From NCBI RefSeq assembly GCF_014643835.1, contig NZ_BMKD01000001.1, forward strand, positions 1 to 64,000: DNA of 64,000 nucleotides. The letters run 5' to 3'. Below, piece after piece: positions 8,255-14,937 of the stretch. The notes below the pieces were generated by a model. It saw only the letters and a list, made by a program, of their open reading frames with translations, was not told the DNA's origin and made no database searches. Made by a program: the position numbers and the translations under genes. Position 1 is the first letter of the stretch. Every line of letters starts with the position of its first letter. This DNA comes from Mucilaginibacter rubeus. GTDB lineage: Bacteria > Bacteroidota > Bacteroidia > Sphingobacteriales > Sphingobacteriaceae.

Positions 8255-8664
8255 CAGTAAATGTGCAGGTAAAATTTAAAGCCCCGATGGCTAAAGTTTG
8301 GCAAGGCCTGACTGACCCTGCTATGGTGAAAAAATATTTTTTTGGTACCGATCTTGAATCGAGCTGGAGGGTAGGGGAGCCCATAAAATTCAGTGGGGAG
8401 TGGGATGGTAAAAAGTATGAAGACCATGGAACTATCCTGGACATTGATCCCGGTACATTTGTAAAATATAATTACTGGAGCAGCATGAGCGGTACCGAAG
8501 ACAGGCCCGAAAACTATGCTAACATTACCTATAGCCTAACCGAGAATAATGGCGAAACCGAGCTTACCATTACCCAGGATAATGTAAAAAATGAGGAAGC
8601 CAAAACGCATTCAGAGCAAAATTGGAAAGGGATTTTTGAGGGACTGAAGAAGTTGGTTGAATAA
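8242..8664 (+). CDS. SRPBCC / AHSA1-like protein
   Basis: 140 residues with the START-like fold of the Activator of Hsp90 ATPase homologue 1 family. N-terminal VQVKFKAPMAKVWQGLTDP is followed by KYFFGTDLES, a WSSMSG segment and the C-terminal ENWKGIFEGLKKL helix (here QNWKG). These small cytosolic proteins bind hydrophobic ligands and are common in xenobiotic-response gene groups. It overlaps the EVE gene and likely shares its promoter. Confidence 0.88.
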   Translation: MEKLTVNVQVKFKAPMAKVWQGLTDPAMVKKYFFGTDLESSWRVGEPIKFSGEWDGKKYEDHGTILDIDPGTFVKYNYWSSMSGTEDRPENYANITYSLTENNGETELTITQDNVKNEEAKTHSEQNWKGIFEGLKKLVE

Positions 8665-8758
8665 TAATAATTATAAACTAATAATTTATATAATCATTAT
8701 AATTAACTGTATAAAAATTAATTATATATCAATATAACAAATAGTAATAGCTCCAGGT
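8665..8758. other. extremely AT-rich spacer
   Basis: Almost pure A/T for 85 of 94 bases, far below the surrounding GC content, with short TATAAT/ATTATA alternations. No exact TAnnTTTG element is visible in it. It precedes the frameshifted GyrI-like gene. Confidence 0.6.
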
Positions 8759-9216
8759 ATGGATAAAGTAACAATAAAAGGTTTCTTTTTGGTCGGCATT
8801 TCGGTGCGCACCACAAATCAGGGCGGCCAGGCGATGAAGGATATTGCCGGGCTCTGGAACTGGTTTATGAGTGAGCATGTTTTACAGCAGGTGGTGAACC
8901 GCGTCAGCGATGATATTTATTGTGTGTACACTGATTATGAAAGCGATAAGGATGGCTTTTATACCGCAGTACTGGGTTGTAAGGTAGCTACTAAAGACAA
9001 TTCCCTGAAGGGCTGATCTGCATTACTGTGCCTCCCGGAAACTATAACCGTTATATTGCCAAAGGTGCACTGCCGCAATCAGTAGGGGAAACCTGGCACC
9101 AGATCTGGACAAGCGACATTGACAGGAGGTACATGGCTGATTTTGATGTATACGGAGACAGATCACGTCATTCGGAGGACGCAGAGGTGGAGGTTTTTGT
9201 GGGAGTGAATAACTAA
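8759..9216 (+). pseudogene. GyrI-like / AraC effector-binding domain protein, frameshifted
   Basis: The first frame (8759-9016) encodes the N-terminal half of a GyrI-like small-molecule binding protein (VGISVRTTNQGGQAMKDI, then IYCVYTDYESD and LGCKVAT). It ends prematurely just after KDN. The second half, PEGLICITVPPGNYNRY to EVEVFVGV, continues in the frame one step back from about 9001 to the TAA at 9214-9216. Loss of a single base near 8999-9004 explains the break. The full protein would be about 152 residues, as expected. It could be a true pseudogene or a sequencing error. Confidence 0.85.
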
Positions 9217-9221
9217 CTATC

Positions 9222-9305
9222 GTCATGCTGAACTTGTTTCAGCACCCCATCAGAAGAGCCGCCTGGAATCTTGCTTGTGAGGTGCCGGAATAAATTCGGC
9301 ATGAC
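9222..9305. repeat. hairpin repeat, GTCATGCTGAAC type
   Basis: The left arm 9222-9246 and right arm 9281-9305 are imperfect reverse complements (GTCATGCTGAA...CAGCACC against GGTGCCGG...GGCATGAC). A T run follows the right arm, so it may also terminate the frameshifted gene. Repeats with this wording are widely dispersed in Bacteroidota genomes, as far as I recall. Confidence 0.75.
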
Positions 9306-9382
9306 TTTTTAGCTAAAAGAATATAGCGTTTAGACTACAGAAAACTCTGTAATTTCTAAAATTCTATAAATTGTAATTGGTA

Positions 9383-10717
9383 TTACCTACTAAAAGTCAA
9401 TCGTTTACCGGCTTTACCTTCAATAAGACTTCCATTCGCATATGCCAGGTTTCCCGATATCAAAGTATAAGCTACCTGCGAGCGGAAGGTATTGCCTTCA
9501 AATGGGCTCCAGTTACATTTATACAGGATATTACTTTTATTTACGTTCCAGGGTTTGTTTAAATCTACAAGTACAAGGTCGGCCCAGTAACCCTCGCGGA
9601 TGAAGCCACGTTTTTCTATTTGAAAAAGGGTAGCTACGTTATGCGCCATTTTTTCTGCAATTTGCTCGAGGCTTATTTTGCCGTGATGATATAGCTCAAG
9701 CATGGCGGGCAAAGCATGCTGAACCAACGGTCCGCCGGATGGCGCCTGCAGGTAAGGCTGCTCTTTTTCTTCTATAGTATGCGGGGCGTGGTCGGTAGCA
9801 ATAACGTCAATCCTTCCATCAAGTACAGCACGTAAAATACCATCACGGTCTGCCTCTGTTTTTACTGCCGGGTTCCACTTAATATAGTTGCCTTTTGTGT
9901 CATAATCTGCATCGGTAAACCACAGGTGATGGATGCAGGCTTCGGCGGTAATTCGTTTATCTTTTAATGGAATTGTGTTGTCAAAAAGATGTGTCTCACG
10001 CTCGGTAGAAATGTGCAAAATATGCAAACGGGTGTTGTGTTTTTTTGCCAGCTCAACCGCCATTGATGACGACAAATAGCAGGCCTCTGCGCTCCTGATT
10101 TTTGGATGCATCCGCACCGGAATATTTTCGCCAAGCAGCTGTTTGTAATGAGCAAGATTGCTCTTGATTGTAGCCTCATCTTCGCAGTGAGTTGCAATCA
10201 ACATTGGTGACTGAGCGAACAGTTTTTCGAGCGTGTGAGGGTCGTCAACCAACATGTTGCCCGTAGATGAACCCATGAACACTTTGATACCGCAAACATT
10301 GCTGGTATCTGTGCGCAAAACCTCATCTAAATTGTTGTTGGAGGCACCCATAAAAAACGAATAATTAGCCAGCGAATTGCGCGACGCAATCTGGTATTTA
10401 TCCTCCAAAAGTTCCTGCGTTAAAGTGTTGGGAACAGTGTTGGGCATCTCCATAAATGAAGTGATACCTCCGGCAACAGCAGCGCGCGATTCGGTATAAA
10501 TATCGGCCTTATAAGTTAGGCCCGGCTCGCGGAAATGTACCTGGTCGTCGATGCACCCGGGCAACAAATGCAGGCCTTCTGCGTTGATAATTTCATCGGC
10601 TTGCGTGTCAATTACTGAATCGATACGGTCTATCAAACCATCTTTAATCAATACATCGGCAATGTATTGCTTATGCTCGTTAACTATAGTGGCAGCTTTT
10701 ATCAGAATTGTAGACAT
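9383..10717 (-). CDS. pyrC: dihydroorotase, class I
   Basis: 444 residues, amidohydrolase fold. It catalyses cyclisation of carbamoyl-aspartate to dihydroorotate in pyrimidine synthesis. The metal-site motif reads DDQVHFREPG (58-67): the second His (H61) is present but the usual first His is Gln60, a variant I recall from other Bacteroidota dihydroorotases. Other landmarks are intact: GITSFMEMPNT, the Lys loop KVFMGSSTGN, the histidines of HILHIS, and the late ATDHAPHT motif. Allantoinase or hydantoinase is the alternative within this superfamily. It is transcribed alone on the minus strand. Confidence 0.85.
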   Translation of the reverse strand: MSTILIKAATIVNEHKQYIADVLIKDGLIDRIDSVIDTQADEIINAEGLHLLPGCIDDQVHFREPGLTYKADIYTESRAAVAGGITSFMEMPNTVPNTLTQELLEDKYQIASRNSLANYSFFMGASNNNLDEVLRTDTSNVCGIKVFMGSSTGNMLVDDPHTLEKLFAQSPMLIATHCEDEATIKSNLAHYKQLLGENIPVRMHPKIRSAEACYLSSSMAVELAKKHNTRLHILHISTERETHLFDNTIPLKDKRITAEACIHHLWFTDADYDTKGNYIKWNPAVKTEADRDGILRAVLDGRIDVIATDHAPHTIEEKEQPYLQAPSGGPLVQHALPAMLELYHHGKISLEQIAEKMAHNVATLFQIEKRGFIREGYWADLVLVDLNKPWNVNKSNILYKCNWSPFEGNTFRSQVAYTLISGNLAYANGSLIEGKAGKRLTFSR

Positions 10718-10719
10718 GG

Positions 10720-10752
10720 TTTTTGATTTCGGATGTTCGATTTCGAATTTAT
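10720..10752. repeat. dispersed word-like repeat, copy 1
   Basis: The words GATTTCGGATGTTCGATTTCGAAT directly precede the dihydroorotase start on the minus strand. The reverse complement of nearly the same string, with a 6-base insertion, is at 53947-53987. Confidence 0.7.
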
Positions 10753-10777
10753 TTATGATGCTTATAACAGGTCAAAC

Positions 10778-11224
10778 TTACAAAGTTTTTGAAACTTCGT
10801 AAGTTTCAATAGCGGTGGCTATTTCTTGCTCTATCGGAAACTGCCCCAAACTTTTATAAATGGCAGTACCATTGGCGTCGCTATCCTTTACGGCCCATGT
10901 TGCCATTGCATACATTACCGGCCGCAATTCCATGCCCGAATCACTGAGCCGATAGCTTACGTGGGGCGGTACAACCGGTTTGGATTCCCTGATCAGCAGG
11001 CCGTCGGCTTCCAGTTGTTTCAGGTGCTGGATCAACATTTTTTCGGTGATGGTCGGGATGGATTTTTTTAGCTCACTGTAGCGTTTGCTCCCGGTTAAAA
11101 GATGGAATAAAATGATCGGTTTCCAGTACCCGCCTATGCGTTCCATAACATAAGTTACCGGGCATTCTTTAAATGCGGCTTGTTTGTTTTCCTGTATGGT
11201 CGAGCTTTCTTTTATTGCTGTCAT
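10778..11224 (-). CDS. HxlR-family transcriptional regulator
   Basis: 148 residues, winged helix-turn-helix of the HxlR type. Hallmarks are the N-terminal ECPVTYVMERIGGYWKPIIL, the YSELKKSIPTITEKMLIQHLKQLE recognition region (split here by wording), and the wing ending in YRLSDSG. The conserved Cys at residue 21 matches the redox-sensing Cys of YodB/HypR-type members, so sensing of quinones or electrophiles is plausible. It is divergent from an NmrA-like oxidoreductase gene and lies across a compact operator-promoter region; auto- and cross-regulation is the simplest reading. Confidence 0.9.
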   Translation of the reverse strand: MTAIKESSTIQENKQAAFKECPVTYVMERIGGYWKPIILFHLLTGSKRYSELKKSIPTITEKMLIQHLKQLEADGLLIRESKPVVPPHVSYRLSDSGMELRPVMYAMATWAVKDSDANGTAIYKSLGQFPIEQEIATAIETYEVSKTL

Positions 11225-11242
11225 GGTGATACATACTTTAGG

Positions 11243-11281
11243 GTAAGTACTTGTAAAAAAGTAAGTACAAAAATAACTTTG
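11243..11281 (+). promoter_or_regulatory. HxlR operator repeats plus -33/-7 promoter
   Basis: GTAAGTAC occurs twice on the plus strand (11243-11250 and 11261-11268), 18 bases apart. The -33 TTG at 11251-11253 and an exact -7 TAACTTTG at 11274-11281 are separated by 20 bases, the Bacteroidota spacing. The second GTAAGTAC sits between -33 and -7 and the first abuts -33, so protein binding would block this promoter, which drives the gene at 11305. Confidence 0.75.
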
Positions 11282-11304
11282 CTTTCAATAAAAACAAAAA
11301 CATT

Positions 11305-12189
11305 ATGAAAATTATAGTAACAGGTTCAACAGGCAATATAAGCAAACCTTTAACACAAACTTTAACAGCCGCAGGGCATAACGTAACCGTAATCAGCAGT
11401 AACGCCGATAAGATAGCAGAGATAGAATCATTAGGGGCTAAAGCTGCAATTGGCTCGCTAACAGATGCCGATTTTTTGACCGAAACATTTACCGGAGCCG
11501 ACGCGCTTTACGCCATGGTGCCGCCAAACTTTGGTGCAGAAAGCTTAAGGGCATACCAAAACGAAACAGGTAAAAGCTATGCCGAAGCCATTAAACGGTC
11601 GGGTATAAAAAAAGTAGTTGCGTTAAGCAGCATCGGGGCGCATTTGGATAACGGTGTAGGCCCTATAAAAGGCATCCATGATGTTGAGGGGATTTTGAAC
11701 GGATTAGATGGTGTGGCCGTTAAGTTTATCCGTGCACCGTTCTTCTATATCAATTTTTTCAGTAACATCCCGCTTATCAAGCACCAGGGGATCCTTGGAT
11801 CAAATTATCCCGCAAATACAAGGCTGATCATGGTACACCCTAAAGATATTGCGGCAGCAGTTGCTGAAGAGTTGCAAAAAGATTTTGCAGGTAAAAGCAT
11901 ACGCTACATTGTAAGCGATGAGTCAACATCCGGCGGGGTTGCAGCGGTTTTAGGTGAGGCAATAGGTAATCCTAACTTGCCATGGATTGAGTTTACTGAT
12001 GAACAGCTTGCAGAAGGCTTATCTCAGGCAGGTGTTCCACTTGAAATGACCCGCAATTTTGTTGAAATGGGCACTGCGGTAAAAAGCGGAAAGATCTGGG
12101 AGGATTATGATAAGCATAAGCCTGTATCGTCCGGTAAGGTGAGTTTGCAGGATTTTGCCAGGGAGTTTGCTGCGGTATATAACGGCTAA
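11305..12189 (+). CDS. NmrA-like NAD(P)-binding oxidoreductase
   Basis: 294 residues, atypical short-chain dehydrogenase of the NmrA/QorB type. The dinucleotide-binding motif GSTGNISKP lies at residues 7-15. The central VVALSSIGAH and the IRAPFFYINFF region are typical of NAD(P)H:quinone-reductase-like and sensor-like family members. Its divergent HxlR regulator fits a role in quinone or electrophile detoxification (inference). It ends at a hairpin terminator and stands alone. Confidence 0.88.
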   Translation: MKIIVTGSTGNISKPLTQTLTAAGHNVTVISSNADKIAEIESLGAKAAIGSLTDADFLTETFTGADALYAMVPPNFGAESLRAYQNETGKSYAEAIKRSGIKKVVALSSIGAHLDNGVGPIKGIHDVEGILNGLDGVAVKFIRAPFFYINFFSNIPLIKHQGILGSNYPANTRLIMVHPKDIAAAVAEELQKDFAGKSIRYIVSDESTSGGVAAVLGEAIGNPNLPWIEFTDEQLAEGLSQAGVPLEMTRNFVEMGTAVKSGKIWEDYDKHKPVSSGKVSLQDFAREFAAVYNG

Positions 12190-12237
12190 ATTTTCTCATG
12201 TAAAAGTCATTATTGCTGAAAAAGCAGTAGTTGGCCT

Positions 12238-12277
12238 CATCCAACCCCCACCTCAGGCGAGGGTTGGATGCTTTTTT
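12238..12277 (+). terminator. rho-independent terminator
   Basis: CATCCAACCC (12238-12247) pairs with GGGTTGGATG (12261-12270), followed by C and six T. It is placed 49 bases after the oxidoreductase stop. Similar catccaaccc strings are often repetitive in genomes, so it may be a repeat-derived terminator. Confidence 0.75.
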
Positions 12278-12399
12278 GAAGGCTCCACTTTTGGGAAATT
12301 TAGAGATGTTCCACTGATTTGTACCCCGCAACGATCACTTGTGAACGATACGCTCTTCTTGTTTCCTGGTTCTTACTTTCCTGACTCGCACTTTCCGCA

Positions 12400-12431
12400 T
12401 TGTTCCTACTTCAACAAAAAGCCTATCTTTG
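12400..12431 (+). promoter_or_regulatory. Bacteroidota promoter of the DEAD-box gene
   Basis: TTG at 12400-12402, 21-base spacer, exact -7 TATCTTTG at 12424-12431. The ATG is only 5 bases after the -7 element, so transcription would start at or next to the start codon, giving a leaderless message. Confidence 0.7.
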
Positions 12432-12435
12432 CGGC

Positions 12436-13788
12436 ATGGCAGTAACCTTTGAAGATTTTAAATTTAACCGGCAAATTTTGAACGCGATAGCCGATGCCGG
12501 TTATACCGAAGCTACGCCTATCCAGCAAAAAGCCATTCCACCGATATTGAACGGGCAGGATGTAATGGGCATAGCGCAAACGGGTACCGGTAAAACAGCG
12601 GCCTATGTGTTACCTATTATCATGAAGCTGAAATATGCTCAGGGTGAGCATGCACGCGCGCTCATCATTTCGCCTACCCGTGAGCTGGCCATGCAGATAG
12701 AAGAGAACGTGAAAATTTTCGCCGCCAATACCGATTTACGTGTGGTGGTGCTTTATGGCGGTATCGGCCCTAAAACACAAATTGAACAGATCAACAAAGG
12801 GGTTGATATTATTGTTGCTTCTCCGGGCCGTTTCATGGATATTTACCTTGCCGGGCATATCGTAACCAAAACATTGCAGGTGCTGGTTTTGGATGAAGCT
12901 GATAAAATGATGGATATGGGCTTTATGCCCCAGATAAACCGCATATTGGAAGTGGTACCTGTGAAAAGGCAAAACCTGCTTTTTTCGGCTACGATGAGCG
13001 AGAAGGTGCACCAATTGTCGGCTAACTTCCTGGAGTTCCCTACGGTTATTGAGGTTACCCCGCAGGCAACGCCCGCGCAAACGGTTAACCAGCATTTATA
13101 CCATGTGCCTAATATCAAAACCAAAATCAACCTGCTTAAAAGGTTGCTTGATAATGAAGGCGATATTACTAAGCTGATTGTATTTTGTAAAACCCGTGCG
13201 GTGGCCGAAGACGTATTTAAATTTCTGACCCGTAAATTTGGCGAAGAAGAAGTGAAAGTGCTGCACGCCAATAAAGGGCAAAATACGAGGATCAACTCTA
13301 TCAATTCATTTAAAAACGATGATGTGAAGATCCTTGTGGCTACCGATGTGGCATCGCGTGGTATTGATGTGAGCGATGTAAGCCATGTCATTAATTTTGA
13401 TGTACCGGTGGTGTATGAGGATTATGTACACAGGATTGGCCGCACAGGCAGGGCATTACAATCAGGCGAGGCCATTACTTTTGCTACGCCGTCTGAAGAG
13501 TATTATATCCGCAAGATTGAGAAACTCATCAAGCAAACCATTCCCGTTGAGCGTATCCCCGACGATGTGTTTATTGAAGAAACCCTATATGAGGAAAGGC
13601 AGGACCAGGCGCGGGAAATAGATATGCAAAAGCGCAAAGAAGATCCCGATTTTAAAGGCGCTTTCCACGAAAAGAAATCCCTTAACCAGCGCAAAAAGTT
13701 TGATGCCAATAAGGATAAAGCTAAATACGGTTCAAAAGCAGCAAGGCAGGGTACAGGCCGATCATCCAAAAGCAAAAAAAGACACTAA
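12436..13788 (+). CDS. DEAD-box ATP-dependent RNA helicase, RhlE-like
   Basis: 450 residues from the ATG at 12436; a TTG at 12400 is part of the promoter. Motifs in order: Q motif before AIPPILNGQD, Walker A AQTGTGKT, PTRELA, ASPGR, DEAD in VLDEADKMMDMGF, SAT, then helicase domain 2 with ATDVASRGIDV and HRIGRTGR. The C-terminal 70 residues are rich in Lys/Arg, typical of RNA-binding tails on RhlE-type proteins. The likely role is RNA remodelling in ribosome assembly or decay. A 3-TM protein gene follows 9 bases later. Confidence 0.95.
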   Translation: MAVTFEDFKFNRQILNAIADAGYTEATPIQQKAIPPILNGQDVMGIAQTGTGKTAAYVLPIIMKLKYAQGEHARALIISPTRELAMQIEENVKIFAANTDLRVVVLYGGIGPKTQIEQINKGVDIIVASPGRFMDIYLAGHIVTKTLQVLVLDEADKMMDMGFMPQINRILEVVPVKRQNLLFSATMSEKVHQLSANFLEFPTVIEVTPQATPAQTVNQHLYHVPNIKTKINLLKRLLDNEGDITKLIVFCKTRAVAEDVFKFLTRKFGEEEVKVLHANKGQNTRINSINSFKNDDVKILVATDVASRGIDVSDVSHVINFDVPVVYEDYVHRIGRTGRALQSGEAITFATPSEEYYIRKIEKLIKQTIPVERIPDDVFIEETLYEERQDQAREIDMQKRKEDPDFKGAFHEKKSLNQRKKFDANKDKAKYGSKAARQGTGRSSKSKKRH

Positions 13789-13797
13789 GCCCCATCA

Positions 13798-14064
13798 ATG
13801 AAATTCAGATTTACCCCTTTAAACTTTTTTACCGCGTTTTTGGTGGCGGTAGCAGCCTATGTTTTTATTTATGGAGCTGGTATGGCCGGACGCCCGCTTG
13901 AACATTGGGGTGGTACCATAGGTTGGATCTTTTTGCTGTTTGCCTTTGTGGTTTTTGTGATTGATATCATGTTCCGCAACTTTTTTATCGAAACCAAAAA
14001 AATATGGATGGTGGAGACCTTCTTCATCGTTCTGGTTATAATTATATTCTTACTTGTTAAATAA
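13798..14064 (+). CDS. small three-helix membrane protein
   Basis: 88 residues with three predicted membrane helices (about 9-27, 41-60, 69-87) and almost no soluble part. I do not recognise a family. It sits 9 bases after the helicase and 8 bases before gldC, so it is probably co-transcribed with them. Confidence 0.75.
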   Translation: MKFRFTPLNFFTAFLVAVAAYVFIYGAGMAGRPLEHWGGTIGWIFLLFAFVVFVIDIMFRNFFIETKKIWMVETFFIVLVIIIFLLVK

Positions 14065-14072
14065 ATTTTGAA

Positions 14073-14405
14073 ATGAAAACCGCTGAAATAAAGCTTACCG
14101 TTACGCTTGATGATAATAATGTTCCTGAGCACATTCTTTGGGAATCGACCGACTCAACCAACAAGGAGGCGTTGCCTGTAAAATCAATGATGCTTGCCCT
14201 GTGGGATCAAAGCTATAAAAATACCCTGCGCATTGACCTTTGGACAAAGGATATGCCGGTTGACGAAATGAAGCGCTTTTTTTATGAAACCCTGCAAACC
14301 ATGGGCGATAGCTTTTTACGCGCTACCGGCGAGAAAAATATTGTTGAAGACCTGCGCGATTATTGCGCCCACTTTGCCGATAAGATGGAGATAACTCAAA
14401 AATAA
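14073..14405 (+). CDS. gldC: gliding-motility protein GldC homologue
   Basis: 110 residues, full length for GldC. The pattern IKLTVTLDDNNVPEHILWE, MMLALWD and LRIDLWTKDMPVDEMKRF is typical. GldC in Flavobacterium supports gliding but is not essential for it; in non-gliding Sphingobacteriaceae it is retained with unknown function. gldB, usually its neighbour, is not seen here. A four-helix membrane protein follows. Confidence 0.92.
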   Translation: MKTAEIKLTVTLDDNNVPEHILWESTDSTNKEALPVKSMMLALWDQSYKNTLRIDLWTKDMPVDEMKRFFYETLQTMGDSFLRATGEKNIVEDLRDYCAHFADKMEITQK

Positions 14406-14414
14406 CAACCTAAT

Positions 14415-14849
14415 ATGCGCCTTAGCTCAATTTTATCATTCGCAGGGTTTGCCCTGTTATTTGTTGCAACCTATTGCCCGTTGCTGCGGGTATTCCATGT
14501 AACCAGCTGGAATATTTATAAGCTTAACCAACCTTATGGGCTGGTGCTTTTACTGGTAGCTGTTGTCGGGATCATAGTATCGTTCCTTAACCAGGCTAAA
14601 ATTATGCGTGTGACTGCCTGGCTTTCGGTGGCTCTTGTAGTATTGCTGCTGGTTGCCGCTATTATGAAGGTTAATTCGGCATTTAGCTTTATTCCGTTTA
14701 AAGGTATTAACAGATTTTTAACCAGCCAGCTTAAATTTCAATGGGGGTGGTACGTAATGTTTGCCGGCCCGGTTTTGGCTTTAATTGGTGCATTAAGCGG
14801 TAAGCCAAAAACTTTTATGCCAACTACTGCAGATCCTGCTGCAAATTAA
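14415..14849 (+). CDS. four-helix membrane protein, unknown
   Basis: 144 residues with four predicted membrane helices (about 5-22, 41-60, 68-87, 113-131). The loops contain nothing recognisable. It is the last gene of the helicase/gldC group, and a strong terminator hairpin begins 13 bases after its stop. Confidence 0.75.
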   Translation: MRLSSILSFAGFALLFVATYCPLLRVFHVTSWNIYKLNQPYGLVLLLVAVVGIIVSFLNQAKIMRVTAWLSVALVVLLLVAAIMKVNSAFSFIPFKGINRFLTSQLKFQWGWYVMFAGPVLALIGALSGKPKTFMPTTADPAAN

Positions 14850-14861
14850 TACTCCCCGGGT

Positions 14862-14905
14862 GTTTAAAAAAAGCTGTAACGTTTACTTTACAGCTTTTTT
14901 TAAAC
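14862..14905. terminator. strong hairpin terminator
   Basis: A perfect 18-bp inverted repeat (14862-14879 and 14888-14905) with an 8-base loop. The arms contain AAAAAAAGCTG and CAGCTTTTTTT, so it can terminate in either direction. It ends the helicase-gldC transcript. Confidence 0.9.
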
Positions 14906-14937
14906 ATATTTGTAATTCAGATTAATACGGATACCTA

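Noticed and set aside
8990-9010. Programmed ribosomal frameshift in the GyrI-like gene
   Set aside because: No slippery heptamer or downstream structure is evident; a one-base loss is simpler.
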